From Negadavirga shengliensis (GTDB lineage Bacteria > Bacteroidota > Bacteroidia > Cytophagales > Cyclobacteriaceae), in contig NZ_JBHSJJ010000001.1 of NCBI RefSeq assembly GCF_042652345.1, positions 62,001-126,000 of the forward strand: DNA of 64,000 nucleotides. The letters run 5' to 3'. The translations under genes were made by a program, and so were the position numbers. The notes beneath the pieces were generated by a model. That model worked only from the letters and a program-made list of their open reading frames with translations, was not told where the DNA came from and made no database searches. Below, piece by piece: positions 51,597 through 60,814 of this stretch. How positions within the stretch are numbered: position 1 is the first letter of the stretch; every line of letters begins with the position of its first letter.

Positions 51597-54500
51597 TCAG
51601 AACAAGGCAGAAACCTGCATCCGTCCCGTATGCACAATCCGTTGTAACCCTTCTGAATTTCGCCCTTCATAAATCATATTCATTTGCAGGCCCTCACCGA
51701 TTTTCTGAAGCCAGTTTACGCTCCATATATAGTTGTTACCCGGCGTGAGTGCCTGTAACATCTCGTATCCCGTGGGGGAATTGACGGTGCCATTGTAATC
51801 AATATAGGTGTATCTCAAGTGGGTATTCAGGGTTGTTTTAATGGCTTTGGCATATCGGATATTAATGGAAGCCTCGTGTAGGCTGGCTTTTTCATCAAAC
51901 TCTTCATTGGCCAGATTGCGCTTCCTGGTAAGATGGTATTGAAGCGAAGTCCTGAAAAAAGAAGAGGGCTGGATATTCACTTCGGGGCCAATAATCTGCT
52001 GATTTATCCGATAATTCCTGTTGTCCAGAAAATCCGAGGCGGACTGTCTTAACCCTTTGTTCCATAAAACAACGGTGTTGAGGTATTGACTGAAGTTGTA
52101 ACGGGTGTTGAGACGCCAGTCCTCTTGCAGCAGATGCTCATATCCCCCGGTAAGCAGTTGTTTGTGCTGGCTGTTAAACATGGAGAGATCAAACCCGAAT
52201 TTAGGAGAGGACCTGTTGAAAAACAGGGAAGACCTAAAGGTCTGCCGTACAGAGATCAGATCTTCATTGGCAATTCCGCCGGCCAATGGACTGACCCTGC
52301 TGAAAAAGTCCCCGGCCGTGATTTTCTTCTCCACGTTCCAACCGGTGTTGTTGGAAAACCTGGAAAACCATTTCCGCCATCCCTTTTCTTTTCTCCACTG
52401 ATCGGGAAACTTCGCATTCAACCGATAATTGAAAAGCGTGGTATAGGCTTGGATGTAGTCATCTGTCGGCATAAATACTTTGATGTAGTTTTTCTCTTCG
52501 GGATTTACGGCGGGATAAAATTCATTGAGCTGCTGTACCCCGTCCCCATTATCATCCCTCCATGTGTGTGTCCCCTCGCCAGTGGGCACGGGTAAGAACA
52601 CAAACTCCCTTCTCAGCTCCCTGCCGTTTCCCAACGCATAACTGAATTCCTTTCTAATATTGTTGTCTGCGAGACTGCTGTGATAGTCTATTTTTCCCAT
52701 CACGGTGGACTCCTCAGGAAGTTCCCGATGAATGTGAGAAAGTTTTCGATAAGTAAAAGTGCCCTTAACCTGGTGTGGGCCAAACCGCCCACTCAATCCG
52801 TAATTGGTGGTAAAGGCTTTGGTATCCGGCAAAAGCTGCCCGTTGACCGGAAACTGGTCCTCCCGCCAGCTGGCATCGGCAAAAAAAGTATAATCCAAAG
52901 TATCATTTGTCCTGATGAAAAAACGGTGTTCCAAAAAATTCATGGCGGTGCTTACCACGGAATCTGACTCGGCATCCACCACCGCATTCCGGTCCAGACT
53001 TAACCTGTACCCAGGCACCAATAGCTTTGATTGGTACCGCATTTCCCCCGTATATCGCCACCACTTTGAATCAAGGTTCTTTATTCGGCTGTTAAGGGAG
53101 AAGATGTCATTTTCCACATAAACCCTGGATGCCAGCTGCTGGTTATACTTTGCAGTCTGCTGTACGCCCGTAAGAACAGTGCCCCTGTTTCTAAAATGCA
53201 CGCCATACGCCATCATGTTGTGGCGGTCCTTTGCAATTTCCACAGAGGCATTTGCCAGTTTCTCCGACTGCCTGTCTTCCAAATCCGTGGCATCCAAGTT
53301 CCAATCTCTGTCAAACTCGATGTATCTAAAACGGTCAATGAAAGAAAAGTTGGCCGAGTTGTATTCAATTTCCACGCGGCTGTTCAGCTGATATCCTTGT
53401 AACCCCTTTAGTTTTCTGTTTTCGGAGAGGATCCCGGATTTCAGGGCATAACCTTTATTATCGTTGTTGTCCAAGTCCGAAAACAGGTTGTCATCCTGAT
53501 CGGATAGCGCCACTTCCGTGTATATTTTTTCAAAGTTGCTTAATTTTATCTGCGTACCCGCTGTAACCATCTGTTTCTTGTTGGGAGCAGGAAGAGGGGA
53601 TTTTATGGAGAAGTTGCCCTGTGGGTTACCATTTATGGGATGAACATATTCATATACCACGCCATTCGCCAATTGTTGCTTCCTTCTATAGTTTCCGTTA
53701 CCCGCACCCACTTCAGTAAAAGACAAGGAATAAAATGCCTTCTCTGGGTCCTGGGAATATTCAAAATACTCATAAAGTTTTCCGCTCTCATCCATTTCGG
53801 TCGCTTTCTTGTAGAGTATCCGGTTAGGATCAAATGGAATACTGTCTATTCTGGGTACGGCCGCTGCCTGCAGATCATCGCCTACGGAGGCCAACAGTTG
53901 CTTGTCACGGGCTGAAAGCTCCATAAAAAGCGGCCGGTTTCTATCGTCTTTCTCTCTGTAATAGTTCACATAAAAGGTAACCCTGTCATTTTCCTGGATA
54001 TGGTTAGCGGCCAGGATGGAGCGGGAAAAGTTCCTCTCCGCATATTCAAAATCAACCCTTACCCTTGAGTACCGGGTAATGATCACATTGGGCGTAAAGG
54101 TGATTTCCCCCTGGTTATAATCTATAATATAATCGTTGTTGAAACCTCTTTTCAGCTGCTTGCCGTCCAAAAACACTTTTTCCGAATTGGCCATCACGAT
54201 AACAAAACGTTCATTTCCGGGGCCTCTGATGCGGTAAGGCCCCATCACCCCTTCGGATATTTCAAGGTGTACCGATGCAAATTTACCTTTGGCAATGGAG
54301 GCACTTAGTTGTGTTGAGGCCTTCCACTGGTCGTTCATCTCGTAATCGGAGGTAAATTGAACGCCCTGTACGTTTTTATAGTACCTTAGAAACTCCGATT
54401 TCCTTTGCGTCAAAACCACATCGCCTCCTGCCAAATTGATCTGGTCATTATAGAGTTCAATCAATACATTATCGAAATCCTGGATCTGCTGGGTATTCCC

Positions 54501-55073
54501 TTCTGGCTGGAAAGGCACATTTTGATCGGTGATGCTGGCACGAATATTCAGATTATCGGTAAGCTCACCCTCCATCTGCAAATTCAGCGAAGAATTCACG
54601 AAAACATTTTGTGCATTACCGAAGGAAATTCCCCGTGTCATGTTACCGGATTGGTCCAATCTGGGTGACGAAAAGACCTCCTCCCGGAAATCAAACACTT
54701 TGCTGGCCTGGCTACGCTTGTCTTTAAAGTAAGCCATTGAATCATAATGCTCCAGCAGAGTCCTGTTGCTATATACTTTATGCAGGGAGTAGGGCAACGT
54801 TTGGTAACAGAATAAGAGGGAATCCGCTTGCTCATTTGCTCCGGCGTCCACCGTGATGAATCCTGAATTGATATTGTAATTAAAGGAATACCCATTTCCT
54901 TCCGGATCTTTGACACTTATGGACGATTGCAGCACGGACATGCTATCCAATAAAAAGGAGGCACCCTCTGCCGGAAAAGATTTCCATTTGCAGGTCAAAT
55001 CCTGTGCTTCCGCAAAAAACAACAGGCCTGAAAAGAACAGATAAAAAGATAAAAAATACCTCACCAACCGCAT
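51597..55073 (-). CDS. Large outer-membrane/surface beta-rich protein, unknown function
   Basis: 1158 residues. Signal peptide 1-23 (ending AEAQ). The middle has a conserved module (GPYRIRGPGNERFVIVMANSEKVFLDGKQLKRGFNNDYIIDYNQGEITFTP followed by RYSRVRVDFEYAERNFSRS; ~280-350), also seen in Bacteroidota outer-membrane proteins related in style to SprA. The C-terminal 600 residues alternate aromatic and polar residues in beta-strands, ending with an aromatic residue (final Phe), as outer-membrane barrels do. No T9SS tail is present. It lies 58 bp downstream of the large sensor kinase gene, so the two may be co-expressed. Confidence 0.75.
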   Translation of the reverse strand: MRLVRYFLSFYLFFSGLLFFAEAQDLTCKWKSFPAEGASFLLDSMSVLQSSISVKDPEGNGYSFNYNINSGFITVDAGANEQADSLLFCYQTLPYSLHKVYSNRTLLEHYDSMAYFKDKRSQASKVFDFREEVFSSPRLDQSGNMTRGISFGNAQNVFVNSSLNLQMEGELTDNLNIRASITDQNVPFQPEGNTQQIQDFDNVLIELYNDQINLAGGDVVLTQRKSEFLRYYKNVQGVQFTSDYEMNDQWKASTQLSASIAKGKFASVHLEISEGVMGPYRIRGPGNERFVIVMANSEKVFLDGKQLKRGFNNDYIIDYNQGEITFTPNVIITRYSRVRVDFEYAERNFSRSILAANHIQENDRVTFYVNYYREKDDRNRPLFMELSARDKQLLASVGDDLQAAAVPRIDSIPFDPNRILYKKATEMDESGKLYEYFEYSQDPEKAFYSLSFTEVGAGNGNYRRKQQLANGVVYEYVHPINGNPQGNFSIKSPLPAPNKKQMVTAGTQIKLSNFEKIYTEVALSDQDDNLFSDLDNNDNKGYALKSGILSENRKLKGLQGYQLNSRVEIEYNSANFSFIDRFRYIEFDRDWNLDATDLEDRQSEKLANASVEIAKDRHNMMAYGVHFRNRGTVLTGVQQTAKYNQQLASRVYVENDIFSLNSRIKNLDSKWWRYTGEMRYQSKLLVPGYRLSLDRNAVVDAESDSVVSTAMNFLEHRFFIRTNDTLDYTFFADASWREDQFPVNGQLLPDTKAFTTNYGLSGRFGPHQVKGTFTYRKLSHIHRELPEESTVMGKIDYHSSLADNNIRKEFSYALGNGRELRREFVFLPVPTGEGTHTWRDDNGDGVQQLNEFYPAVNPEEKNYIKVFMPTDDYIQAYTTLFNYRLNAKFPDQWRKEKGWRKWFSRFSNNTGWNVEKKITAGDFFSRVSPLAGGIANEDLISVRQTFRSSLFFNRSSPKFGFDLSMFNSQHKQLLTGGYEHLLQEDWRLNTRYNFSQYLNTVVLWNKGLRQSASDFLDNRNYRINQQIIGPEVNIQPSSFFRTSLQYHLTRKRNLANEEFDEKASLHEASINIRYAKAIKTTLNTHLRYTYIDYNGTVNSPTGYEMLQALTPGNNYIWSVNWLQKIGEGLQMNMIYEGRNSEGLQRIVHTGRMQVSALF

Positions 55074-55130
55074 AACTTAATCACTAACAGACCACTAAAG
55101 TAAGAAAATACTTTTTACTTTTTTCAAAAA

Positions 55131-58100
55131 TTAAGCAATAAGGGGAAAGGTTAGATAAAAGGAAGTGCCCTGGCTCACTTTTGTGACGAACCAAATACGG
55201 CCTCCGGCAGTTTCCACCCCTCTCTTGGCAATGGCCAGCCCCAGTCCGGAACCCTCGGATTTTGTACTGAAATTTGGTAAAAAGACTTTTTCCCTAAGCT
55301 CCTCACTTATCCCTTTTCCATTGTCTCTGATTTCCAGTTTAACCCAGCCATCATCCAAGGACAGGTTGACCCTGATTTCTGCTTTTTCGCCTTTCTCCAC
55401 GGCTTGTATACCGTTGATAATTAAATTAGAAATCACCCTGCCAAACAGCTTGACATCTCCCATGATCATTAAACCCTTTTCAGAGGGGGTCTGATCGGTA
55501 AACAGGATGTCTACGTCTTCCCGGTTACAAAAAAGCTCTACCGCTTCCACCACGACCTGCTTAAGATCCATCTGCCTGTTCTCTGGCAGCGGCATTTTAG
55601 CAAATGCGGAAAATGAAGTGGCTATGTCACTCAAGGTGTCTACTTGATGAATCAGGGACATGATGGGCTTTTGAAGTTTTGGAACCCTATCCAGCTTGCC
55701 TTCGGATTGAAGCCTAAGCAAGTGCTGCAGGGTCAACTTCATGGGCGTAAGGGGGTTTTTGATTTCATGCGCAACCTGCTTGGCCATTTCCCTCCAGGCA
55801 GACTCCTTTTCATTGGATGCCAATACCTTCTTGCTTGCTTCCAATTTGAAAAGCATGTTATTGTATTCATTCACCAGCAAGCCTATTTCATCCTTGGCAG
55901 GCCAATTCATGAATTCATTGTTATCCAGGTTGGTTGATTTAAGTTTTTGGGTCAACAGTTTGAACGGATAAGTGAGGTGTCTGGAAACAAAATAGGATAT
56001 GACCAGGAAAAGCAGAAACATCACCACAAAAATGATAAGGATATTGCTGAAAACCTCAGCTATCAATTCATTGAGTTCTTCTTCTGACTGGAAGAAAGGA
56101 ATGGCAATGATCGCTTGAAGCCGTTGTCTGTTCCTGTCTCTGAGTGCCAGGTAAGCTGTTTTATAACTTAGCCTGCCTACCTGCTCAGTCTGAAGCAACC
56201 GGTTTTCCTGGGCTTCGATGATCGTAGCGTAGGCCCTTGGATGCAGGAAAGTCGTCAGAATTTTCTTTTCAAATATAGCCGGTTGGTTGGTAGCCATCAA
56301 AAGGCCATTGGGAAGATAAATATTGATATCCGCTCCGGTGGCACTGGATAAGTTGTAGATCTCATTGACAAATTCCTCTTTGCTCAAAACGCTGTTGAAT
56401 TGTCCGTCAAGGTATTTGTTGAGGTTGTCTCTTATGATGGTGGCCTTTTCGTAATACTGTCGGTGCAGATCCTCTGTATAAGAATGACTCAGGAAGCCCA
56501 CCGCAATGATGCTGATTACCAACATGGGGAAAAAGAACGCAAAATTCAGATACAGCTGCAGTTTGGTGGCATAATTGAATTGAAGTTGGTTTCCCGCAAA
56601 AAACAACAGGTATACGCTGATGGATACCATGGTAAAGATCAAGTAACTCACAAAAAAGAAGGCTATATCCGCAAGTATATAGTTGGCCGGATAAGGGGAA
56701 GAGGATATTATGATCTCATTTTCATCATCCTTTACTCCAAAATGGTGATAACCACCGGAAACAATCCCTTTTTGGTATAGGCTTGCTTCGTCCAATAAAT
56801 TATACATTTGGGGATCTCTGTAATTAAAGACGCCAGAACTGAACTGCAGCACCCCCTCCCTGAAAACCGCATAATCAAAATTGTTCTCATTGATATCCAC
56901 CGCATATTTTCTATCCAGCAGCAATTTGGGAAAGACGCTGCTTGCCTGCATACGCTGCTGGGTAAGTTCTATAAACACGGTTCCCAAAAAAGTGGCGTCC
57001 CTGTATATGTTTATAAATGCCAAAAACCTGTTTCCCGACCCTGTTTCACTCGCCTTTACGAAGTACAGGTTCTTTGTCCCGGTGGCATAATCACTGTTCA
57101 TATACGTATTTTTCAAGTCATCCAGTGGCGGTGCCTGATTACGGTTCACAAAGCTTTCTCCTGCCCGGTTGTAAATAAATATGTTTTGGCTGAATTGGTC
57201 AAAAAAATTGGTAAGATAGATTTTTCTCACCTTCTGTTCGATGGGGTCCTTGGAGAGGAAGGGGTCTGCCAGCCGGTTTCTTATAAAAATATCATTCTGA
57301 ATTTTTTCAATGATATCCGATAAGAGGAACTCCGCCATGACATCCTCCTCTATCAACAGGTAGTTGGCAAACTTTTGTTTGTCTCGGACTTCCTCTTTAC
57401 GGATGTTTTGATAGGATGCAGTCCCTGTAATGACCGCTCCAACCAGACAACCGAAGAAAAAAGTAAGGAATGTATTCAGACCCAGTTTAAAAACATTGTC
57501 ATAGAGCTGGAAACTTACAATAGATACCAAGAGGATCAGGTGAGCCATGAACACAATCAGGAGCACCATATCCACGAGGCTCAGTGCTATGACAAAAGGC
57601 AGGGAAAAATAGATCAGAATTTTGAGCGGATAGGATTTGTTGTCCTGGTTCTTATACAAAACCATGTTCAGGCCTATAATGGAGAACAACAGATAACCTG
57701 CCCCTCCCAAAAAAATGATCAATAAACTAAGGCCCTTGTAATAATCGAAGGTAGGAAGGGATTGAATGTTGAGATTCCATTGGGCGTTTTGTACGATATT
57801 GGAAAAGAGGCTGAAAAAAAACCACATTAAGGCTGTGGAAAGCAGGTAGGCGGCAAATAAAAAAAGCCAATAGGGATATTTGTTTCTGAACTGGATGAAA
57901 TTGATCAAAAAACGCTTTCTTCCCAAGATAGAAATCAACATACTGAATACGATAAGGAAACATATCACATTCAACAGCAAATCGCCTAGACTGGGGTTTA
58001 TTATGGATGACGCATACTCATTTGGATTAAAAAGACCGGTTTTGAAAAACCCCTTTGGAAAATTAAAGATCAACATCAACATCCTGATACTTCCCAGGAT

Positions 58101-58835
58101 TACCGCCGTATACAAAGTCGCCAGAATACGTCTGCCTTTTCTCCACAAAGTGATTACAAAATCGCTCCCTATTATCAGCACTAATCCGAGCAAAGAGAAG
58201 AAGAAGATCAGAATCGTCTGGTTGGTGTTGCTCCCGGGACTCGCATAACCTTCTCTGAACAAAGCGGAAAACAGGTAATCCCTGTCATGATATATTTCCA
58301 TATATCCCGGTTCCGGTTCAGCTGACAGCAAAAACATTTCATTCCCAAATATTTCCGGATTTTCCCCCGCGTTCAAGTAGTCATTCTGAATCTCTACCTT
58401 ATCATATAAAGGATAAACCTGAAGCACCCAGTATTCTTTTCCGCTGCGGTTTAATTTCCTCAATCTGGAGAAGTAAACCCCTTTGTTGTTTTCAATGAGT
58501 TGGTATTTTTTTGCCCTCGAAAAATCCTCAAACTCGGGCACCATACTTATATCGGACCAATAAACCAAGTCCCCCTCTCTGGAAAAAAGATAAAACGGGT
58601 GTTGTGTGGAGGTGTTCAAACTTACAAAGGAAACCTGCTTATCGGGTCTGTTGTTCATAAGAATCCTGATGTAATCCTCATCAAATTCCTCCACCACGGT
58701 ATCCAGCTTCTCCTCCAGCTTTTTTGCATGGTCTGTCAGGCTATCCTTCTCTCTGTCAAATAACAGGTTAAGGGATAATACAAACCCCAACAACACGATG
58801 GAGATGATCAATATGACCCTTCTTTTCTTTAACAT
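55131..58835 (-). CDS. Very large multi-pass membrane histidine kinase, orphan
   Basis: 1234 residues. An N-terminal membrane helix and extracytoplasmic sensor (~30-210), then a polytopic block of about nine to ten helices (~215-480), a second extracytoplasmic sensor (~500-735), two more helices (~740-805), a third periplasmic part (~810-930), a last helix (~935-955), HAMP (~955-1005), HisKA with phospho-acceptor His1023 in AHEIKNPLTP, and HATPase_c with NLIINGIQAVEKG (N box), IRDNGKGISEE (G1) and GSGLGLAIAK (G2). The kinase core resembles NtrY. No response regulator gene is adjacent. Typical hybrid or NtrY-type kinases have two to six helices, so the transmembrane block is unusual. The start follows a terminator closely. 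Confidence 0.9.
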   Translation of the reverse strand: MLKKRRVILIISIVLLGFVLSLNLLFDREKDSLTDHAKKLEEKLDTVVEEFDEDYIRILMNNRPDKQVSFVSLNTSTQHPFYLFSREGDLVYWSDISMVPEFEDFSRAKKYQLIENNKGVYFSRLRKLNRSGKEYWVLQVYPLYDKVEIQNDYLNAGENPEIFGNEMFLLSAEPEPGYMEIYHDRDYLFSALFREGYASPGSNTNQTILIFFFSLLGLVLIIGSDFVITLWRKGRRILATLYTAVILGSIRMLMLIFNFPKGFFKTGLFNPNEYASSIINPSLGDLLLNVICFLIVFSMLISILGRKRFLINFIQFRNKYPYWLFLFAAYLLSTALMWFFFSLFSNIVQNAQWNLNIQSLPTFDYYKGLSLLIIFLGGAGYLLFSIIGLNMVLYKNQDNKSYPLKILIYFSLPFVIALSLVDMVLLIVFMAHLILLVSIVSFQLYDNVFKLGLNTFLTFFFGCLVGAVITGTASYQNIRKEEVRDKQKFANYLLIEEDVMAEFLLSDIIEKIQNDIFIRNRLADPFLSKDPIEQKVRKIYLTNFFDQFSQNIFIYNRAGESFVNRNQAPPLDDLKNTYMNSDYATGTKNLYFVKASETGSGNRFLAFINIYRDATFLGTVFIELTQQRMQASSVFPKLLLDRKYAVDINENNFDYAVFREGVLQFSSGVFNYRDPQMYNLLDEASLYQKGIVSGGYHHFGVKDDENEIIISSSPYPANYILADIAFFFVSYLIFTMVSISVYLLFFAGNQLQFNYATKLQLYLNFAFFFPMLVISIIAVGFLSHSYTEDLHRQYYEKATIIRDNLNKYLDGQFNSVLSKEEFVNEIYNLSSATGADINIYLPNGLLMATNQPAIFEKKILTTFLHPRAYATIIEAQENRLLQTEQVGRLSYKTAYLALRDRNRQRLQAIIAIPFFQSEEELNELIAEVFSNILIIFVVMFLLFLVISYFVSRHLTYPFKLLTQKLKSTNLDNNEFMNWPAKDEIGLLVNEYNNMLFKLEASKKVLASNEKESAWREMAKQVAHEIKNPLTPMKLTLQHLLRLQSEGKLDRVPKLQKPIMSLIHQVDTLSDIATSFSAFAKMPLPENRQMDLKQVVVEAVELFCNREDVDILFTDQTPSEKGLMIMGDVKLFGRVISNLIINGIQAVEKGEKAEIRVNLSLDDGWVKLEIRDNGKGISEELREKVFLPNFSTKSEGSGLGLAIAKRGVETAGGRIWFVTKVSQGTSFYLTFPLIA

Positions 58836-58843
58836 ACAGGTTC

Positions 58844-58879
58844 AAAAAAAGCAAAGTTTGTACAAACTTTGCTTTTTTT
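58844..58879 (-). terminator. Bidirectional intrinsic terminator downstream of the cox-associated genes
   Basis: A perfect palindrome: GCAAAGTTTG (58851-58860) pairs with CAAACTTTGC (58863-58872) with TA centre, flanked by A-run and T-run that extend the stem to 17 bp. It ends 20 bp after the stop of the small CxxC protein gene and only 8 bp before the sensor kinase ATG. Confidence 0.9.
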
Positions 58880-58899
58880 ATTTATCCAAACAAGTCTTA

Positions 58900-59160
58900 T
58901 TAATAACTCAGCTTTTTCTTTTTGGACCTGGCATTACGGAACCAAAAGAAGGCAATGATGGATATTAAAAGATAGGGCGCGATCAATAAATAAAGAATAC
59001 CCATATTCAGTCCTGCCCCAACCGTTGTATCCCCGTTGCTTACATTGTTTTCAATAGTGGCCCTGCACATGGCACATTGGGCAAAGAGAGAACCCATTTG
59101 ACCAAAAAGCATTCCGACAGTAACCAGCAGTGTATAAATTATCCTTCTCATCATATGCAT
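58900..59160 (-). CDS. Small CxxC membrane protein of the cox cluster
   Basis: 86 residues from the ATG at 59160 (ATGs at 59154 and 59151 are also possible); the longer frame to 59250 overlaps the DUF420 gene and is rejected. N-terminal signal/hydrophobic segment ending SLFAQ, then a CAMCRATIENNVSNGD stretch with a CxxC pair, then one transmembrane helix (LYLLIAPYLLISIIAFFWF) and a basic tail. I remember similar small proteins next to SCO/DUF420 genes in Bacteroidota, without a function assigned. A copper or thiol role in oxidase assembly is a guess from CxxC and context. Confidence 0.75.
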   Translation of the reverse strand: MHMMRRIIYTLLVTVGMLFGQMGSLFAQCAMCRATIENNVSNGDTTVGAGLNMGILYLLIAPYLLISIIAFFWFRNARSKKKKLSY

Positions 59161-59183
59161 AACCTGATTTTTTGGAAGAAAGT

Positions 59184-59738
59184 TTAATGTGTATAATAAG
59201 GACTGACCATTAAATACACAATGACTCCTGTTAGGGTAACGTATAGCCATATGGGATAAGCATATTTTACCACTGCCCTATGCTTATGGTATTTTCCTGT
59301 ATAACCATAATAATATGCCAACAAAATGGGAAACAACGCCACCGCCGCAAACAGGATGTGGCTAATCAATAGAAAATAATAAAAACTTCTTGCCAGGCCC
59401 TCCCCACCATAAGAAGTACTCTCCGCTGCAGCGTGGTAAATGACATAAGAAACCAGGAATATGGCCCCCAACCCGAAAGCGGTAGTCATGGAAGCCTTGT
59501 GCAGATCAATCCTTTTGTTCTTGATGAAATACAGGCCCATTAACAGGGCAACCGCCGCCGCTCCATTGATTACTGCGTTTAAATGAGGTAAAAAGTATAC
59601 CCATTCAGCGCCCAGGTCCACTCTGGATGGCTTAAACAGCAGTATGGCCACTACCACCGGAACCAGGATAGAAATAACAGCAATCCATTTATAAGCCATA
59701 CCTTCTTTTACCCGGTAGGTCAACTCGTTATTTTCCAT
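59184..59738 (-). CDS. DUF420 family membrane protein (CtaM-like oxidase assembly factor)
   Basis: 184 residues with four to five transmembrane helices and conserved His residues in LPHLNAVINGAAAVALLMG, LHKASMTTAFGLGAIFLVSYVIYH and YYGYTGKYHKHRAVVKYAYPIWLYVTLTGVIVY. DUF420 proteins include CtaM, required in staphylococci to mature heme A-type oxidases. It overlaps the SCO gene by 11 bp on the same strand, so the two form an operon. Confidence 0.9.
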   Translation of the reverse strand: MENNELTYRVKEGMAYKWIAVISILVPVVVAILLFKPSRVDLGAEWVYFLPHLNAVINGAAAVALLMGLYFIKNKRIDLHKASMTTAFGLGAIFLVSYVIYHAAAESTSYGGEGLARSFYYFLLISHILFAAVALFPILLAYYYGYTGKYHKHRAVVKYAYPIWLYVTLTGVIVYLMVSPYYTH

Positions 59739-60393
59739 ATAACAGAATTTTTGTTTCCAGTATCAATTGATCCACGCCATCGCGTTCCGTTCCACTGTAA
59801 TAACCCCTTATCCTGCCTGAGTCATCCACCAGAACAAATTTATCGCTATGGATAAAATCTTCGGGTTCGCCCTTACCATCAATTGTGGGCAATATGAAAC
59901 CACATCTGGCCAGGCGGTAGGTTTCTTCCTTCGGTCCGGTGAGGAAGAACCATTTGTCTTTAAGGGCCCGGTGTCTTTCCGCATAAGCCTCCAAAACCTC
60001 AGGTGTATCAAATTCCGGATCGATGCTGATGGAAAAAATCTGCACATCGTCCTCATTTCGGAAAACATCCTGCACCCTTTCCATTTCGGTAGACATCACA
60101 GGACATATACTTGGGCAACTTGTAAAGAAAAAATCCACGATAGTGATTTTCCCCTCCATATCGGATCTCCCCTTGGCATTGTGATTCTGATCCAAAAAAG
60201 TAAATTCGGGAATATAATGCTGCCCGCCGTCTACGAAACCACACTCTTCAAAAGCATCATCGACGCCATGCTCATACAAAACCGGAATATCATATGTATT
60301 GCTCGAAAACCCTCTTAAAAAGAGTATGATCAGGACCGGAATCATCAGAACGCAGACCAACACCATGACCTGAATAAGCCTCAACATTTTCAT
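59728..60393 (-). CDS. SCO1/SenC family copper chaperone
   Basis: 221 residues: one N-terminal membrane anchor (~5-27), then a thioredoxin fold with the copper-binding CPSICP (Cys93, Cys97) and the conserved His182 in FIHSDKFVLVDDSGRIRGYYSG. SCO proteins deliver copper to the CuA centre of cytochrome oxidase subunit II. An intrinsic terminator lies between this gene and the upstream subunit IV gene, so it may be expressed at a lower level or from its own promoter. Confidence 0.94.
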   Translation of the reverse strand: MKMLRLIQVMVLVCVLMIPVLIILFLRGFSSNTYDIPVLYEHGVDDAFEECGFVDGGQHYIPEFTFLDQNHNAKGRSDMEGKITIVDFFFTSCPSICPVMSTEMERVQDVFRNEDDVQIFSISIDPEFDTPEVLEAYAERHRALKDKWFFLTGPKEETYRLARCGFILPTIDGKGEPEDFIHSDKFVLVDDSGRIRGYYSGTERDGVDQLILETKILLYGK

Positions 60394-60406
60394 ATTATAC
60401 TATAAC

Positions 60407-60436
60407 AAAAAAAAAGGTTGAAGATTCCCCCCAACC
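60407..60436 (-). terminator. Intrinsic terminator between oxidase subunit IV and SCO genes
   Basis: On the minus strand GGTTG (60436-60432) pairs with CAACC (60420-60416) across an 11-nt loop, followed by nine T residues (60415-60407). It is inside what looks like one cluster and 13 bp before the SCO start. Confidence 0.75.
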
Positions 60437-60464
60437 GTTTCTTCATTTACAAATGTGTATATTT

Positions 60465-60794
60465 TTAGTACCAACGCATCATCAAAATATCAGCACCTTC
60501 CTTCATCAGGGCAATGATAAGCCACACCAAAAAGATAAGGGGCACCACGATGGAATAAAACAAGGGCTTAACCTCATGCCCCAGGTGCATGAATTCCATC
60601 ATAATATATTTGGCCTTTACGATCGTCAATAAGATGAACAATACATAAAGAAGTATCCCCCTTTCCATAGTAAATGCCAATACGAATTCAAAAGCAGTCA
60701 CTACCAGCAATATGAGGGCGGTCATCCAAATCTTTTTGATTTTGGCCGAGTCCCTGGGAAGCACTTCCATTCCTTTATTACTTTCCTGTGTCAT
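60465..60794 (-). CDS. Cytochrome c oxidase subunit IV family protein
   Basis: 109 residues with three transmembrane helices: IWMTALILLVVTAFEFVLAF, ILLYVLFILLTIVKAKYIMMEFMHLGHE and VVPLIFLVWLIIALMKEGAD. The central KAKYIMMEFMHL motif is the mark of the COX4_pro/CoxD-type small subunit of heme-copper oxidases in Bacteroidota. It lies 20 bp after a subunit III gene. It probably stabilises the oxidase rather than taking part in catalysis. Confidence 0.88.
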   Translation of the reverse strand: MTQESNKGMEVLPRDSAKIKKIWMTALILLVVTAFEFVLAFTMERGILLYVLFILLTIVKAKYIMMEFMHLGHEVKPLFYSIVVPLIFLVWLIIALMKEGADILMMRWY

Positions 60795-60814
60795 AGCAAT
60801 ATAATTTTAATGTT

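Noticed and set aside
59161..59250. N-terminal extension of the small CxxC protein
   Set aside because: It overlaps the DUF420 gene and puts the signal peptide in the middle of the protein.
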